Source: Nitrospira sp. (lineage in GTDB: Bacteria > Nitrospirota > JACRHL01). Taken from it: a stretch of DNA of 13,258 nucleotides. A program made the position numbers and the translations under genes. The stretch is from assembly GCA_026994095.1 (NCBI GenBank), contig JALWRU010000394.1, positions 1 through 13,258 on the forward strand, in the 5' to 3' direction. Below, piece by piece: positions 1 through 7,407 of this stretch; position 1 is the first letter of the stretch, and every line of letters begins with the position of its first letter. Below the pieces are notes generated by a model that saw only the letters and a program-made list of their open reading frames with translations, was not told the DNA's origin and did no database searches.

Positions 1-373
1 TCAGGCGCGGGGCCTTGATGTTGCCCTTGAGGGACCCGCTGTCGGTGATCTCCACCAACTCGCTGGCACTCACATCACCCTCGACGTTGCCGGTAATGGT
101 CACGGTCTGGGCAGACACATCGGCAGTCACCCGCCCGTTGGGGCCGATAATGACGTTGTTGTTGCTTAAGGTAATCTTGCCCTCAACGGTGCCCTCAACT
201 GTGAGGTCTTCGTCACCGGACAACTCCCCTTTGATAACGATTGACTTTCCGATTACGGCAGCGCTCATCGGCGTACTCCTGTCTGACTGGGTAGGCCCGC
301 TCGCAAACGCTTTAGGCGCTTCCGGCTTGCGGGTTTCCGCAGCGGGCTCTGGGGTTGTTTTTCGATTCCACAT
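1..373 (-). CDS. Bactofilin (polymer-forming cytoskeletal protein), C-terminus cut by window edge
   Basis: Bactofilins polymerise without nucleotide into filaments that scaffold cell-wall, stalk or polysaccharide machinery at the membrane. The visible 124 residues start with a polar, Pro/Ala-rich tail (about residues 1-36). The bactofilin beta-helix core follows, with the repeating pattern of short strands and turns such as VIGKSIVIKGELSGDEDLTV, then VEGKI, VIIGPNGRV and GNVEGDV. This repetitive Gly/Val/Ile pattern with charged turns is diagnostic of the family. The start chosen is the ATG at 373, which has GAGAG six bases upstream. An in-frame ATG at 397 has no nearby ribosome site and a stop lies just above it. 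The gene runs off the left edge, so the C-terminus is unseen. The hemerythrin-like gene lies 165 bp upstream in the same direction. I saw no convincing promoter or terminator in the gap, only a 5-bp hairpin (409-422). Confidence 0.85.
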   Translation of the reverse strand, partial: MWNRKTTPEPAAETRKPEAPKAFASGPTQSDRSTPMSAAVIGKSIVIKGELSGDEDLTVEGTVEGKITLSNNNVIIGPNGRVTADVSAQTVTITGNVEGDVSASELVEITDSGSLKGNIKAPRL

Positions 374-538
374 GTCGCGCTCTCTACATTCCTTCATGAG
401 TCACGTAAGGGAGGTAACTCCCCGCACCGGCTCCCAGTGTTCGGTCCGTTACCGAAGCGTTTTATCATGGGCCAAGTCGGCCATTTTGGCAAGAACGCTG
501 CCCAACTGCCTGCTTTCCAGTCAATTCATCCCACCCCC

Positions 539-1021
539 CTAAATGGCCTCCATTTTCCAGGTAATCTCCTGCAACCGTTCCGGCGCGAGCGCCCCCCGTG
601 CCGCAGCAAATAAAAATCGCTCGTCTTTGAAAAAATGGCTCTTTTTGGCCCAGATCAGGCGGTTGCCGATCTCCAGCAGTTCCAGCACCTCTGGGTCATC
701 GCCCGAGACGGTCGACAGGTCCATCTTCTCTAACGCGAGATTAAAGCGCTTGCGCAGGGAATCGAGCTGGCGGTGCTCTTTCTCGACCATCTCCAACGGG
801 CCGATCTTGCCCATCAGCTCCTCCAGTTCGTCTACCAGAATGGCCTCGCGCCGTTCATGCTGCACAAAGTCGTGGTTGATCAGTTTGACCGCATTCTGAA
901 TGGCCGCCTCCCACTCATCCGGGTTCTCCAGCAGGTCCGAAAAATTGGTGATGTAACGACTGATCTTGCGGTGCTCTTCCAGCAAGATATCGACCGGATG
1001 TACAAAGTCTGAAAGCTCCAT
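539..1021 (-). CDS. Hemerythrin-like (HHE) domain protein
   Basis: This is a 160-residue protein made of one predicted four-helix bundle, about the usual length for a single-domain hemerythrin-like protein. Such proteins bind a non-haem di-iron centre and act in oxygen binding, oxygen or NO sensing, or iron handling in the cytoplasm. The candidate metal ligands are spaced as in the family: H17 in EEHRK, H55-x3-E59 in the HERRE segment, H83 in KEHRQ, and H129-x4-E134 in HFFKDE. The fifth histidine that normally precedes H83 by four residues is a Val here, so the site may be incomplete or use another ligand. The ATG at 1021 follows a strong AGGGGG ribosome site. There is no signal peptide or membrane segment. 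It diverges from rnpB. The family assignment is good; the exact role is unknown. Confidence 0.75.
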   Translation of the reverse strand: MELSDFVHPVDILLEEHRKISRYITNFSDLLENPDEWEAAIQNAVKLINHDFVQHERREAILVDELEELMGKIGPLEMVEKEHRQLDSLRKRFNLALEKMDLSTVSGDDPEVLELLEIGNRLIWAKKSHFFKDERFLFAAARGALAPERLQEITWKMEAI

Positions 1022-1131
1022 AACCGCCCCCTAATAGTGTTGGCCCCCGGCCTGCGCATGGTTTACGCGTGCAACAGTGGCATGTTCGGACCCTACGCGA
1101 TTCAGTATACCCGGTTGTCGGCAGGCTGATT

Positions 1132-1160
1132 TTGAACGACCGCCACCACAGGCCTGTAAA
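1132..1160 (+). promoter_or_regulatory. Possible sigma70 promoter for rnpB
   Basis: TTGAAC (1132-1137) and TGTAAA (1155-1160) each match four of six consensus bases and are 17 bp apart. Transcription would start near 1167, about 18 bases before the P1 helix. A second weak -10-like hexamer, TACCAT at 1167-1172, would start the RNA closer to its mature end but has no -35 partner. Confidence 0.3.
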
Positions 1161-1184
1161 ACCGGGTACCATACCGGCGGACGT

Positions 1185-1588
1185 GTTCAAGCCGACAAGA
1201 TGATCGCTGGTGTCCATCGGTGCAAACCGGTGCGGCACGAGAGGAAAGTCCGGGCTCCATAGAACAGGGTGCTGGGTAACTCCCAGGCGGGGTAACCCGA
1301 CGGAAAGTGCCACAGAGAATAGACCGCCAGCGGCCCTTTTTTTAAAGGGTGCGGGTAAGGGTGAAACGGCGGGGTAAGAGCCCACCGCCCCGTTGGTGAC
1401 AACGGGGGCACGGTAAACCCCACTCGGAGCAAGACCAAATAGGGGAGCGCTTGAGGGTCGTTCGTCCGACGCTTCCGGGTTGGTCGCTTGAGGGTGTGAG
1501 TAATCACGCCCCTAGATAGATGATCATCCCCTGACCGCCTGCGGGTGGCCAGGTGACAGAACCCGGCTTACCAGTCGGCTTGAACCGC
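1185..1588 (+). ncRNA. rnpB: RNase P RNA, bacterial type A
   Basis: This is the catalytic RNA of RNase P, which removes the 5' leader of pre-tRNAs together with the RnpA protein. The P1 helix is visible as a perfect 12-bp pairing of 1185-1196 with 1574-1585. The universally conserved 5' core (GAGGAAAGTCCGGGCTCC, 1241-1258) and 3' core (ACAGAACCCGGCTTA, 1556-1570) are present; together they form P4. The GGTAAGGGTGAAA and GGTAAGAG segments around P11/P12 and the GGAGCAAGACCAAATAGGGG stretch (1426-1445) match the family. CGGGTTGG in the P15 region would supply the GGU that pairs with the tRNA CCA end. P12 is capped by a short hairpin with seven Ts inside it. At about 404 nt it is slightly longer than the 377-nt E. 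coli RNA. A T-rich tract at 1592-1601 probably marks the transcription end, though no strong local hairpin precedes it. The ends are estimated from P1. Confidence 0.96.
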
Positions 1589-1633
1589 CCATCTCTTTTT
1601 TATGGTAGCGACAGCGGCGCTACTGGTCACCGC

Positions 1634-2377
1634 TCAGGCAGTGCCGGAATGCTCTGCCGGGACCGTATCCAGCGCGGCGGCCACAAACAGCAGCCGGTGG
1701 CAGTGGGGACAGTCATGAATCTTCTGGCCACGTTTGACCTCGGACACCAACTGCGGCGGTACCCGCATGTTACAGCCGGTGCAGCTATCCCCTTGAATAG
1801 CGACCAACGCACGGCGCACAGTCCGGCAGATTCGCTCATAGCGCCGCAACAGTACCTTGTCGACTGCGCTGGCCCGCTCGGCTTTTAAGGCCTCCTGGGC
1901 CTCGACCTGCTTTTGCAGGGCATCTAGCTGCACATCCACCTTGGCGCGCTCGGCCTCATAGACCTGCTTGTGCTCCTGATGGGATTTTTTGAGCTCGTCC
2001 AGTTCCTGCTTGTTGGTATCGGTCAGGGTCAGAATCTCCAGGATACGTTCCTCGAGGGTGCCGATCTGTCGTTGCACCCCGTCCATCTCCTGAATGTTGG
2101 CCTGATACTCGCGGGTGTTGCTTACCTCTTTGAGGCGCTCCTTGATACGGGCCAGATGCGCTTCCTGGTCGACCAGTTCCGACTCCAGACTGCGCTGCTC
2201 TTTTTCATAGGCAGCCAACTGTGCCTGCGCTGCGGTCAGTAAGTCATCGGCCTGGTGATAGGCCTCATTCTCTGCGGCAACGACCTCTGGCAGACGCCGC
2301 TGTTCGCGACGCGCCTCGGCAATGGTCTCGTCCACCTCTTGCAGATCCAACAACTGTCGCAGATCTTCCTGTAGCAC
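1634..2377 (-). CDS. Coiled-coil protein with C-terminal C4 zinc ribbon (CdsZ-like)
   Basis: This 247-residue protein has a long heptad-rich coiled coil (about residues 1-180, rich in Glu, Gln, Leu and Arg). A compact C4 zinc ribbon follows, with Cys199-x2-Cys202 (CTGC) and Cys223-x2-Cys226 (CPHC). The VSNTREYQAN segment near residue 85 is the conserved signature at the hairpin turn of this family, whose length is usually about 240. Members are widespread bacterial cytoplasmic proteins; chlamydial CdsZ is a chaperone-like type III secretion partner, but in most genomes the role is unknown. Translation starts at GTG 2377, five bases after GAGG; no nearby ATG has a better site. The gene follows the tRNA on the same strand and converges with rnpB. 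Family confidence is high, function low. Confidence 0.82.
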   Translation of the reverse strand: MLQEDLRQLLDLQEVDETIAEARREQRRLPEVVAAENEAYHQADDLLTAAQAQLAAYEKEQRSLESELVDQEAHLARIKERLKEVSNTREYQANIQEMDGVQRQIGTLEERILEILTLTDTNKQELDELKKSHQEHKQVYEAERAKVDVQLDALQKQVEAQEALKAERASAVDKVLLRRYERICRTVRRALVAIQGDSCTGCNMRVPPQLVSEVKRGQKIHDCPHCHRLLFVAAALDTVPAEHSGTA

Positions 2378-2396
2378 ACACGCCTCGTAAATTTAT

Positions 2397-2418
2397 CCCG
2401 CCACACCAAAGGGGCGGG
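2397..2418 (-). other. Stem-loop between the tRNA and the zinc-ribbon gene
   Basis: CCCGCC and GGCGGG form a perfect 6-bp stem with a 10-base loop immediately after the tRNA CCA end. The bases after it on the minus strand are ATAAATTT, not a U tract, so this is a weak terminator at best. It could instead be a tRNA 3'-processing or read-through attenuating element for the gene whose GTG lies 20 bases downstream. Confidence 0.3.
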
Positions 2419-2421
2419 GGT

Positions 2422-2498
<77 letters not shown>

Positions 2499-2507
2499 CT
2501 CTCCGCC

Positions 2508-2533
2508 AAAACCGGAGGACTTCCGACTCCCGG
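2508..2533 (-). terminator. Probable rho-independent terminator after rpoD
   Basis: On the minus strand CCGG(G)AG pairs with CTCCGG (6 bp with one bulged G, about 9-base loop) and is followed directly by TTTT. It begins six bases after the rpoD stop and ends nine bases before the tRNA, so it would separate the operon from the tRNA unless read-through occurs. The U run is short. Confidence 0.45.
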
Positions 2534-2538
2534 CGGCA

Positions 2539-4329
2539 CTACCCTATCATATCGACGAACGCCCGCAAGCGTTTTGATCGGGACGGGTGGCGCAACTTGC
2601 GTAGCGCTTTGGCCTCAATCTGACGAATTCGCTCACGGGTGACGTCAAAACTCTGGCCCACCTCTTCCAAGGTGTGCTCCTGTTCCTGACCAATACCAAA
2701 GCGTTTGCGCAGTACCAACTCCTCCCGCGGGGTCAACCCGGACAGGATGGTGTCGATCTGCCGCTGAAGATCAAACCGTACCGCACTGTCCACCGGCGAT
2801 ACCGCGTTTTTATCTTCAATGAAATCCCCTAAGTGCGAGTCTTCCTCTTCACCGATGGGGGTCTCCAGCGAGATCGGCTCCTTGGCAATTTTCTGGATCT
2901 TGCGGACCTTCTCCAGCGACATTTCCATGCGCACGGCCAACTCTTCAGCGGTCGGCTCACGCCCGAACTCCTGCACCAACTGACGCGAGATGCGGATCAA
3001 TTTATTGATCGTCTCGATCATATGCACCGGGATGCGGATGGTACGGGCCTGATCGGCAATGGCACGGGTGATGGCCTGGCGAATCCACCAGGTGGCATAG
3101 GTAGAAAATTTGTACCCGCGGCGGTATTCAAACTTGTCTACTGCCTTCATCAGGCCGATGTTGCCCTCCTGAATCAGATCCAGGAACTGCAAGCCACGGT
3201 TGGTGTACTTTTTGGCGATCGACACCACCAGCCGCAGGTTGGCCTCGATCAGCTCGGTCTTGGCCAACTCGGTTTTAATGCGTCCACGGCTGTGGGCTTT
3301 TACACACTCCTTGAACTCGGCCACACCCAGGCCCACCTCCTCGGTGGCCATCTCCATACTTTTCTCGGCGCACAGGTACTGGGCGGCAAGCTCGGCTACC
3401 AGCACCTCCTGAGCCCCCAGTTTTTTGGCGACTTTTTTCAGCTCGGCACCCTCTGACAAGGCCTGAAACTGGGTACGCATGTCGTCCATGGTGACCCCCA
3501 GCCGCTTGCGGCACTTGGACAGATCACGCTCCGCCTGAGCCACCTGCTTGCGCAGCTCCTCCAGCCGCCCGGCCAATGCGTCGGCGATACCGGGCACCAG
3601 ATTCAAGCCGTTAAGCTTGTCGGCAATGGCCCCACGACTGTCGTTGAGCTTCAACTTCAGGCGACGCCGATCGTTGAGGCTCTCGCTGGCCTGCCACTCC
3701 TTATGGACCTTGGTGAGTGACTTCTCCATCTTGCGCACATCAACGATAGCCCGCTGGAAGCGCTCCTGAATAGGGCCGTAATCGGTATCCTGATCCGACT
3801 GAATCTCTTCCGGCAAGGGGGCTGCCACGTCCTTGATCTTGAGCTTGCTCTCTTCGCTCTTAAGCTCCTCGTCAATGTTGAACAGGGTACGCAACCCCAT
3901 AGGAGTGGTGAACAACACCGCGTTGGTCTCGGACTTGCCCTCTTCGATGCGCATGGCAATCTCGATCTCACCCTGACGGGTCAGCAAAGAGACGGTGCCC
4001 ATCTCTTTTAAGTAGAGCCGCACAGGATCGTCGGTACGCGAAAACTCTCCGGGGGACAGGTCGATCTGCTTGGCGGCAGCGTCCGCAGCGCGCTTGGCCA
4101 AGGTCTGGGAGACCAGCCGCAAGTCGCTATCCTCGCCGTCTACCGGCTCCTCTTCCAGGACGTCAATATCCAGCTCACCGAGGACATCAATGATCTCTTT
4201 CATCCGCTCCGGCGTGACCGAGTCGGCCGGCAGGTGCTGGGTTAGATCCTCGTGGGTCAGGTACCCTTTGGTACGCCCCAACTCCACCATGGCGTTGATC
4301 TCTTCCACATCTTCCAGTCCGTTATTCAT
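2539..4329 (-). CDS. rpoD: Housekeeping RNA polymerase sigma factor RpoD (sigma 70)
   Basis: This primary sigma factor directs RNA polymerase to -35/-10 promoters. All regions are present (residue numbers count from the upstream ATG at 4344, 601 aa). Region 1.1 is at about 11-65 (GYLTHEDLTQHLP) and 1.2 at about 103-135 (DDPVRLYLKEMG). A long charged non-conserved region spans about 136-350. Regions 2.1-2.4 are at 363-440, including NLRLVVSIAKKY, DLIQEGNIGLMKAVDKF and YATWWIRQAI. Region 3 is at about 443-515. Region 4 is at about 530-598, with the helix-turn-helix VTRERIRQIEAKALRKLRHP. The chosen start is ATG 4329, which has GAGGA eight bases upstream and fits homologue length; ATG 4344 is also possible. 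dnaG ends 16 bp before 4344, so the two are co-transcribed. The protein is the usual proteobacterial size and appears intact. Confidence 0.97.
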   Translation of the reverse strand: MNNGLEDVEEINAMVELGRTKGYLTHEDLTQHLPADSVTPERMKEIIDVLGELDIDVLEEEPVDGEDSDLRLVSQTLAKRAADAAAKQIDLSPGEFSRTDDPVRLYLKEMGTVSLLTRQGEIEIAMRIEEGKSETNAVLFTTPMGLRTLFNIDEELKSEESKLKIKDVAAPLPEEIQSDQDTDYGPIQERFQRAIVDVRKMEKSLTKVHKEWQASESLNDRRRLKLKLNDSRGAIADKLNGLNLVPGIADALAGRLEELRKQVAQAERDLSKCRKRLGVTMDDMRTQFQALSEGAELKKVAKKLGAQEVLVAELAAQYLCAEKSMEMATEEVGLGVAEFKECVKAHSRGRIKTELAKTELIEANLRLVVSIAKKYTNRGLQFLDLIQEGNIGLMKAVDKFEYRRGYKFSTYATWWIRQAITRAIADQARTIRIPVHMIETINKLIRISRQLVQEFGREPTAEELAVRMEMSLEKVRKIQKIAKEPISLETPIGEEEDSHLGDFIEDKNAVSPVDSAVRFDLQRQIDTILSGLTPREELVLRKRFGIGQEQEHTLEEVGQSFDVTRERIRQIEAKALRKLRHPSRSKRLRAFVDMIG

Positions 4330-4337
4330 CTGAGTCG

Positions 4338-4342
4338 TCCTC
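4338..4342 (-). promoter_or_regulatory. Ribosome binding site deciding the rpoD start
   Basis: GAGGA sits eight bases before ATG 4329. It overlaps the alternative upstream ATG (4344-4342), whose own GAGGA (4361-4357) is at a long 12-base spacing and overlaps the dnaG stop codon. The spacing favours the internal ATG. Confidence 0.5.
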
Positions 4343-4360
4343 ATTGTGATGGCGATTCCT

Positions 4361-6163
4361 CTATGTATTTACTGCGTTGTGCGATTCAGCGGCGCTCGAT
4401 TGCGTCATCTTGCTCAGGGCGTCCTTCTGTCGAAGGAGCGCCAACAGCCGGGCGTCTTCGCCATTGGCTTCGGCCCGCCGAATCTCTTTGACTAACTCCA
4501 AACCCATCGCCCTCGACTCCCGCCGCGCCAGATCGGCCACACAGGCCGCTGCGCATTCCAGCGGGTCGCCTTCTACGGTAACGTCACGGCTCATCCAGCC
4601 AGTTACCAATGCCAACAATGCTGGCTCATCTGCCAGCAGCGCCACCAGCCCATCCACCGGCTGCTGCGCCTCTACCAACTGCGTCAACCGCTGCATCAAC
4701 CGCTGGGCACGCGGGTCGGAAAATGCCGACGGCACCAGCCGCTCATATAGCCAATCGGCCCCCACCCGGCCCTGCACCACCAGGTGCAACAGCAAATCCT
4801 CACCACCGGGCAACGGCTTTTCATCTACCCGCACCGCAACCGGTTCCGGTATCGACGCTGCCACCGGACGGGACGCTGGCGCATCCGGCTTGGCCAACTG
4901 CTTGCGCAGGGTGGCTTCATCCACCCCCAGCGCCTCGGCCAGCACCCCGGCGTAATAACCGCGCCGTACCGGGTCGGGGATCTGTTGCACCACCCGTCCG
5001 ACCGGCTGCACTGCTGTCAAGCGACGCTCGATGGCCGCTCCTTGCAGGCCGGTCAAGGCGTCCCGCAACAGAAACTCAATCATCGGCTCGGCCCGGTCCA
5101 GATACTCCTCCAGCCGTTGCTGACCGCCTACGGCCAGAATCGAATCCGGGTCTTCACCGTTGGGCAACACCGCCACCGCGACTTCTAATCCCAACGGTGC
5201 CAATATCGCCACCGCCTTGCGGGCAGCCGCCTGCCCAGCCCGGTCACCGTCAAATACCAGCACGACCCGATCGGTGTAGCGGGCCAGCAACCGTCCGTGG
5301 GCCTCGGTCAACGCAGTACCCAGCGGTGCCACCGCTCCCGTAATACCGTGCCGTTGGCAGGCGATTACATCCAGATAGCCTTCGACTACCGCAATGCGGC
5401 TCAACTCCCCCCCGGCGGTACGGGCCTGATATAGCCCGTACAACAGGCTGCCCTTATGGAAGGCGGCCGTCTCCGGGGTGTTCAAATACTTGGGGGTACC
5501 ATCTGCCACCACCCGACCACCAAAACCGACCAACTCCCCCCCGGCGGTGTGAATCGGGAACATCACCCGCCCGCGAAACCGGTCGTAACGACGTCCCCGG
5601 TCGTTCTCGCTGGTGAGGCCCGCCAAACTGGCATCTTCTGTCGAGATCCCCTTGGCGGTCAGTTCGCCGGTTAAACCGTCCCATCGATCCGGTGCCCAAC
5701 CGAGCCCAAACCGCTTGATGGTGTCCTGATCCAGCCCGCGCCTGGTCAAATAACCGCTGGCTACGCCGTCAGCCGCCGCCAACTGGGCCACAAAATAGGC
5801 CTGGGCGGCCTCATTGGCCCGGCGAATCTTCTCTCGCTCGCCCCGTTGTCGAGCGACCTTTGGCGACTCAGACAGGGTCAGCGCTACGCCATAACGATCG
5901 GCCAACTGCCGCACCGCACCAGGAAAGTCGACCCCACCGGCCTTCATCAGAAAGCCAAATACGTTGCCCCCCTCACCGCAACCAAAGCAGTGAAAGATGC
6001 CCTTTTCACGGTGCACCGTAAACGAGGGAGTCTTCTCGCTGTGGAACGGGCACAGGCCAAGATAGTTCTGGCCCTTGCGCTTTAGCGGCACATAGGCATT
6101 GACCACCTCCACGATATCCGTGGCCAGCCGTACCTGCTCAATCTGGTCGTCGGGTATATACAT
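4361..6163 (-). CDS. dnaG: DNA primase DnaG
   Basis: DnaG makes the RNA primers for lagging-strand synthesis and docks on the DnaB helicase. The 600-residue protein has the full domain order. An N-terminal CHC2 zinc finger has C38, H41, C59 and C62 (CPFH and CFGC). The catalytic core carries a TOPRIM fold with E261 in VEGYLD, the metal-binding DGD at 305-307 (FDGDRAG) and EDPD at 337-340. A flexible Pro/Ala linker (about 424-452) leads to a helical DnaB-binding domain (about 453-586). Length and motifs are normal, so it should be active. The ATG at 6163 has only a weak ribosome site; its A is shared with the stop of a four-codon reading frame just upstream, which suggests coupled or restrained translation. 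yqeY lies 72 bp upstream and rpoD 16 bp downstream in one operon. Confidence 0.97.
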   Translation of the reverse strand: MYIPDDQIEQVRLATDIVEVVNAYVPLKRKGQNYLGLCPFHSEKTPSFTVHREKGIFHCFGCGEGGNVFGFLMKAGGVDFPGAVRQLADRYGVALTLSESPKVARQRGEREKIRRANEAAQAYFVAQLAAADGVASGYLTRRGLDQDTIKRFGLGWAPDRWDGLTGELTAKGISTEDASLAGLTSENDRGRRYDRFRGRVMFPIHTAGGELVGFGGRVVADGTPKYLNTPETAAFHKGSLLYGLYQARTAGGELSRIAVVEGYLDVIACQRHGITGAVAPLGTALTEAHGRLLARYTDRVVLVFDGDRAGQAAARKAVAILAPLGLEVAVAVLPNGEDPDSILAVGGQQRLEEYLDRAEPMIEFLLRDALTGLQGAAIERRLTAVQPVGRVVQQIPDPVRRGYYAGVLAEALGVDEATLRKQLAKPDAPASRPVAASIPEPVAVRVDEKPLPGGEDLLLHLVVQGRVGADWLYERLVPSAFSDPRAQRLMQRLTQLVEAQQPVDGLVALLADEPALLALVTGWMSRDVTVEGDPLECAAACVADLARRESRAMGLELVKEIRRAEANGEDARLLALLRQKDALSKMTQSSAAESHNAVNT

Positions 6164-6235
6164 CAGCTCATCAGCATGACAACTGCCTGAATCCGTGGGG
6201 ATATTTCAGACAACGCCAGACCTGGTGGTACTCCC

Positions 6236-6682
6236 CTATGGCGCCAACCGGGCGCGAACCAGGGTGTTGACAGCCGCCCCGTCTGCGCGACCTGCACAGC
6301 GGGCCAGCACCGACTTCATTACTGCACCCATCTCTTTAATAGAGGTGGCCGACAACTCGGTAATCACCGCATCGACCACCTGCCCCAAATCTTCGGATGA
6401 CATCTTCTCTGGCAGATAAACCGCCAGCACATCGATCTCTTCCTGCTCCTGGGCAGCCAGCTCCGGGCGACCCCCTGATTCAAACTGCTGGATCGAATCT
6501 TTTCGTTGTTTTACCGCCGTTTGTAACAGCTTTAATACATCGTCATCGGTCAGTTCTCGGCCCAGTTCAATGGCCCGATTCTTCATGCCGGCAAGCACCA
6601 TGCGTAGCGTGCGCAGGGCGTCCGCACGGCGATCCTTCATGGCAGATTTAAGATCTTCGCGAATTTTTTCCGCTAGTGACAT
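6236..6682 (-). CDS. yqeY: GatB/YqeY-domain protein YqeY
   Basis: This 148-residue cytoplasmic protein is homologous to the tRNA-binding tail domain of the amidotransferase subunit GatB. Family features seen are the N-terminal MSLAEKIREDLKSAMKD, the LRMVLAGMKN and VKQRKDSIQQFESGGRPELA segments and the YLPEKMS motif, and a C-terminal helical part with IKEMGAVMKSVLARCAGRAD. Family members are about 147-150 residues. The exact role is not settled; binding to tRNA or a role in aminoacyl-tRNA quality is inferred from GatB. ATG 6682 is preferred because it gives the family-typical N-terminus; an in-frame GTG at 6688 would add two residues. It is the first gene after the promoter at 6767-6795. In many bacteria it sits beside dnaG and rpoD, which supports the call. 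Confidence 0.93.
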   Translation of the reverse strand: MSLAEKIREDLKSAMKDRRADALRTLRMVLAGMKNRAIELGRELTDDDVLKLLQTAVKQRKDSIQQFESGGRPELAAQEQEEIDVLAVYLPEKMSSEDLGQVVDAVITELSATSIKEMGAVMKSVLARCAGRADGAAVNTLVRARLAP

Positions 6683-6766
6683 AGACACTCATCACTTTAG
6701 TATGTATATTGCAGACACCGTCGAACATCTGCTGTGGGCGTGTGGCCTTAAACACAGAAACCACTC

Positions 6767-6795
6767 AACATAGCCGCTTCTCAGCGACCTGTCAA
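6767..6795 (-). promoter_or_regulatory. Sigma70 promoter of the yqeY-dnaG-rpoD operon
   Basis: On the minus strand a perfect TTGACA (6795-6790) is followed by a 17-base spacer and TATGTT (6772-6767), matching four of six -10 bases including the key first, second and last positions. Transcription would start near 6760, leaving a leader of about 78 bases before yqeY. It is the best promoter match in the window and lies in the only sizeable gap upstream of this operon. Confidence 0.7.
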
Positions 6796-6876
6796 CGCGG
6801 ACTCACCCCATCAGTGTAGCCGCATTCTCGATTTTCGTCAGGGTTACCGCCCGTACGGGGGCGCGCAAAGTCACGA

Positions 6877-7407
6877 CTACGGCATTTCAACGGTGTCGTA
6901 AATCTTTATTTTTGTGTGGCTTTTCAGGTAGTCCTGCACCATCCCAACCCGGTGTCTGCCCAGATAGCAGTGCACATACCGAAGGCCCTCGGTCGATCGA
7001 CTCAGGTGACTGGCAATCGCCTCCATCACCGGTGGGTCCGCACCACGCACCACACGACTTACCGGGATGGGGTAGTTGGTGAATATAAAACCAAGCCGCT
7101 CCACCCGCCGTTTTTCACTGGCCAGCAACTGGGACTCCACTGGTGAGGTGGCATCCAGCAGGCTGACGACTTCGGTCACTCCCAACCGCTTGAGCTCACG
7201 CAGTTCCGAATCCACCGGGTAGGGTCCCAACAAAATCGAATCACTGATCTGCACCACCGGGCCACGCACAAATTTGAGCGGCGGGGCGGTGGGCGTAAAT
7301 AACAGGTAGATTCCAAACCCGAAGGCGAATACCCCCAGGATCGTAACGATCCGCAAGAGCAACTGACGATGGGCTTTTCGACTGGCATCAAACATCAGAA
7401 CCGCCAT
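6877..7407 (-). CDS. Membrane-anchored dual-specificity/tyrosine phosphatase-like protein
   Basis: This 176-residue protein has one N-terminal membrane helix (about 17-38) and a Cys-phosphatase fold. The P-loop is at residues 145-155, VHCYLGRHRVG, with catalytic C147 and R153 in the CX5R arrangement. The Ser/Thr that normally follows the Arg is Val. No obvious general-acid Asp sits in the usual loop (around NYPIPVS, 111-117), though D124 is nearby. Three positive residues before the helix suggest N-in/C-out, which would put the catalytic domain in the periplasm. The start is either ATG 7407 (13-base overlap with the upstream gene) or ATG 7395 (TGATG one-base overlap); both keep the helix. It is the last gene of the polysaccharide-type operon, with a promoter for the next operon beginning about 80 bp beyond its stop. 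The substrate is unknown. Confidence 0.7.
   Translation of the reverse strand: MAVLMFDASRKAHRQLLLRIVTILGVFAFGFGIYLLFTPTAPPLKFVRGPVVQISDSILLGPYPVDSELRELKRLGVTEVVSLLDATSPVESQLLASEKRRVERLGFIFTNYPIPVSRVVRGADPPVMEAIASHLSRSTEGLRYVHCYLGRHRVGMVQDYLKSHTKIKIYDTVEMP

Noticed and set aside
15..542. Plus-strand 175-codon open frame at the left edge
   Set aside because: It runs antisense through the bactofilin gene and the gap beyond; the minus-strand frame gives a clear bactofilin beta-helix pattern.
1335..1350. CCC-T7-AAAGGG hairpin inside rnpB as a premature terminator
   Set aside because: It fits the variable tip of helix P12, and the conserved 3' core of the RNA continues beyond it.
915..1507. Minus-strand open frames of 156 and 106 codons over the rnpB region
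   Set aside because: They overlap the hemerythrin-like gene and the structured RNase P RNA, show no domain and have low-complexity composition expected from antisense of a GC-rich RNA gene.
4609..5343. Plus-strand 244-codon open frame inside dnaG
   Set aside because: It is antisense to dnaG, extremely rich in Pro and Ala, and has no recognisable domain; it reflects the GC-rich codon pattern of the real gene.
6844..6865. CCCGTACGGG palindrome after the phosphatase gene as a terminator
   Set aside because: The hairpin would be very short with a 4-base loop, the flanks do not pair and there is no T tract.
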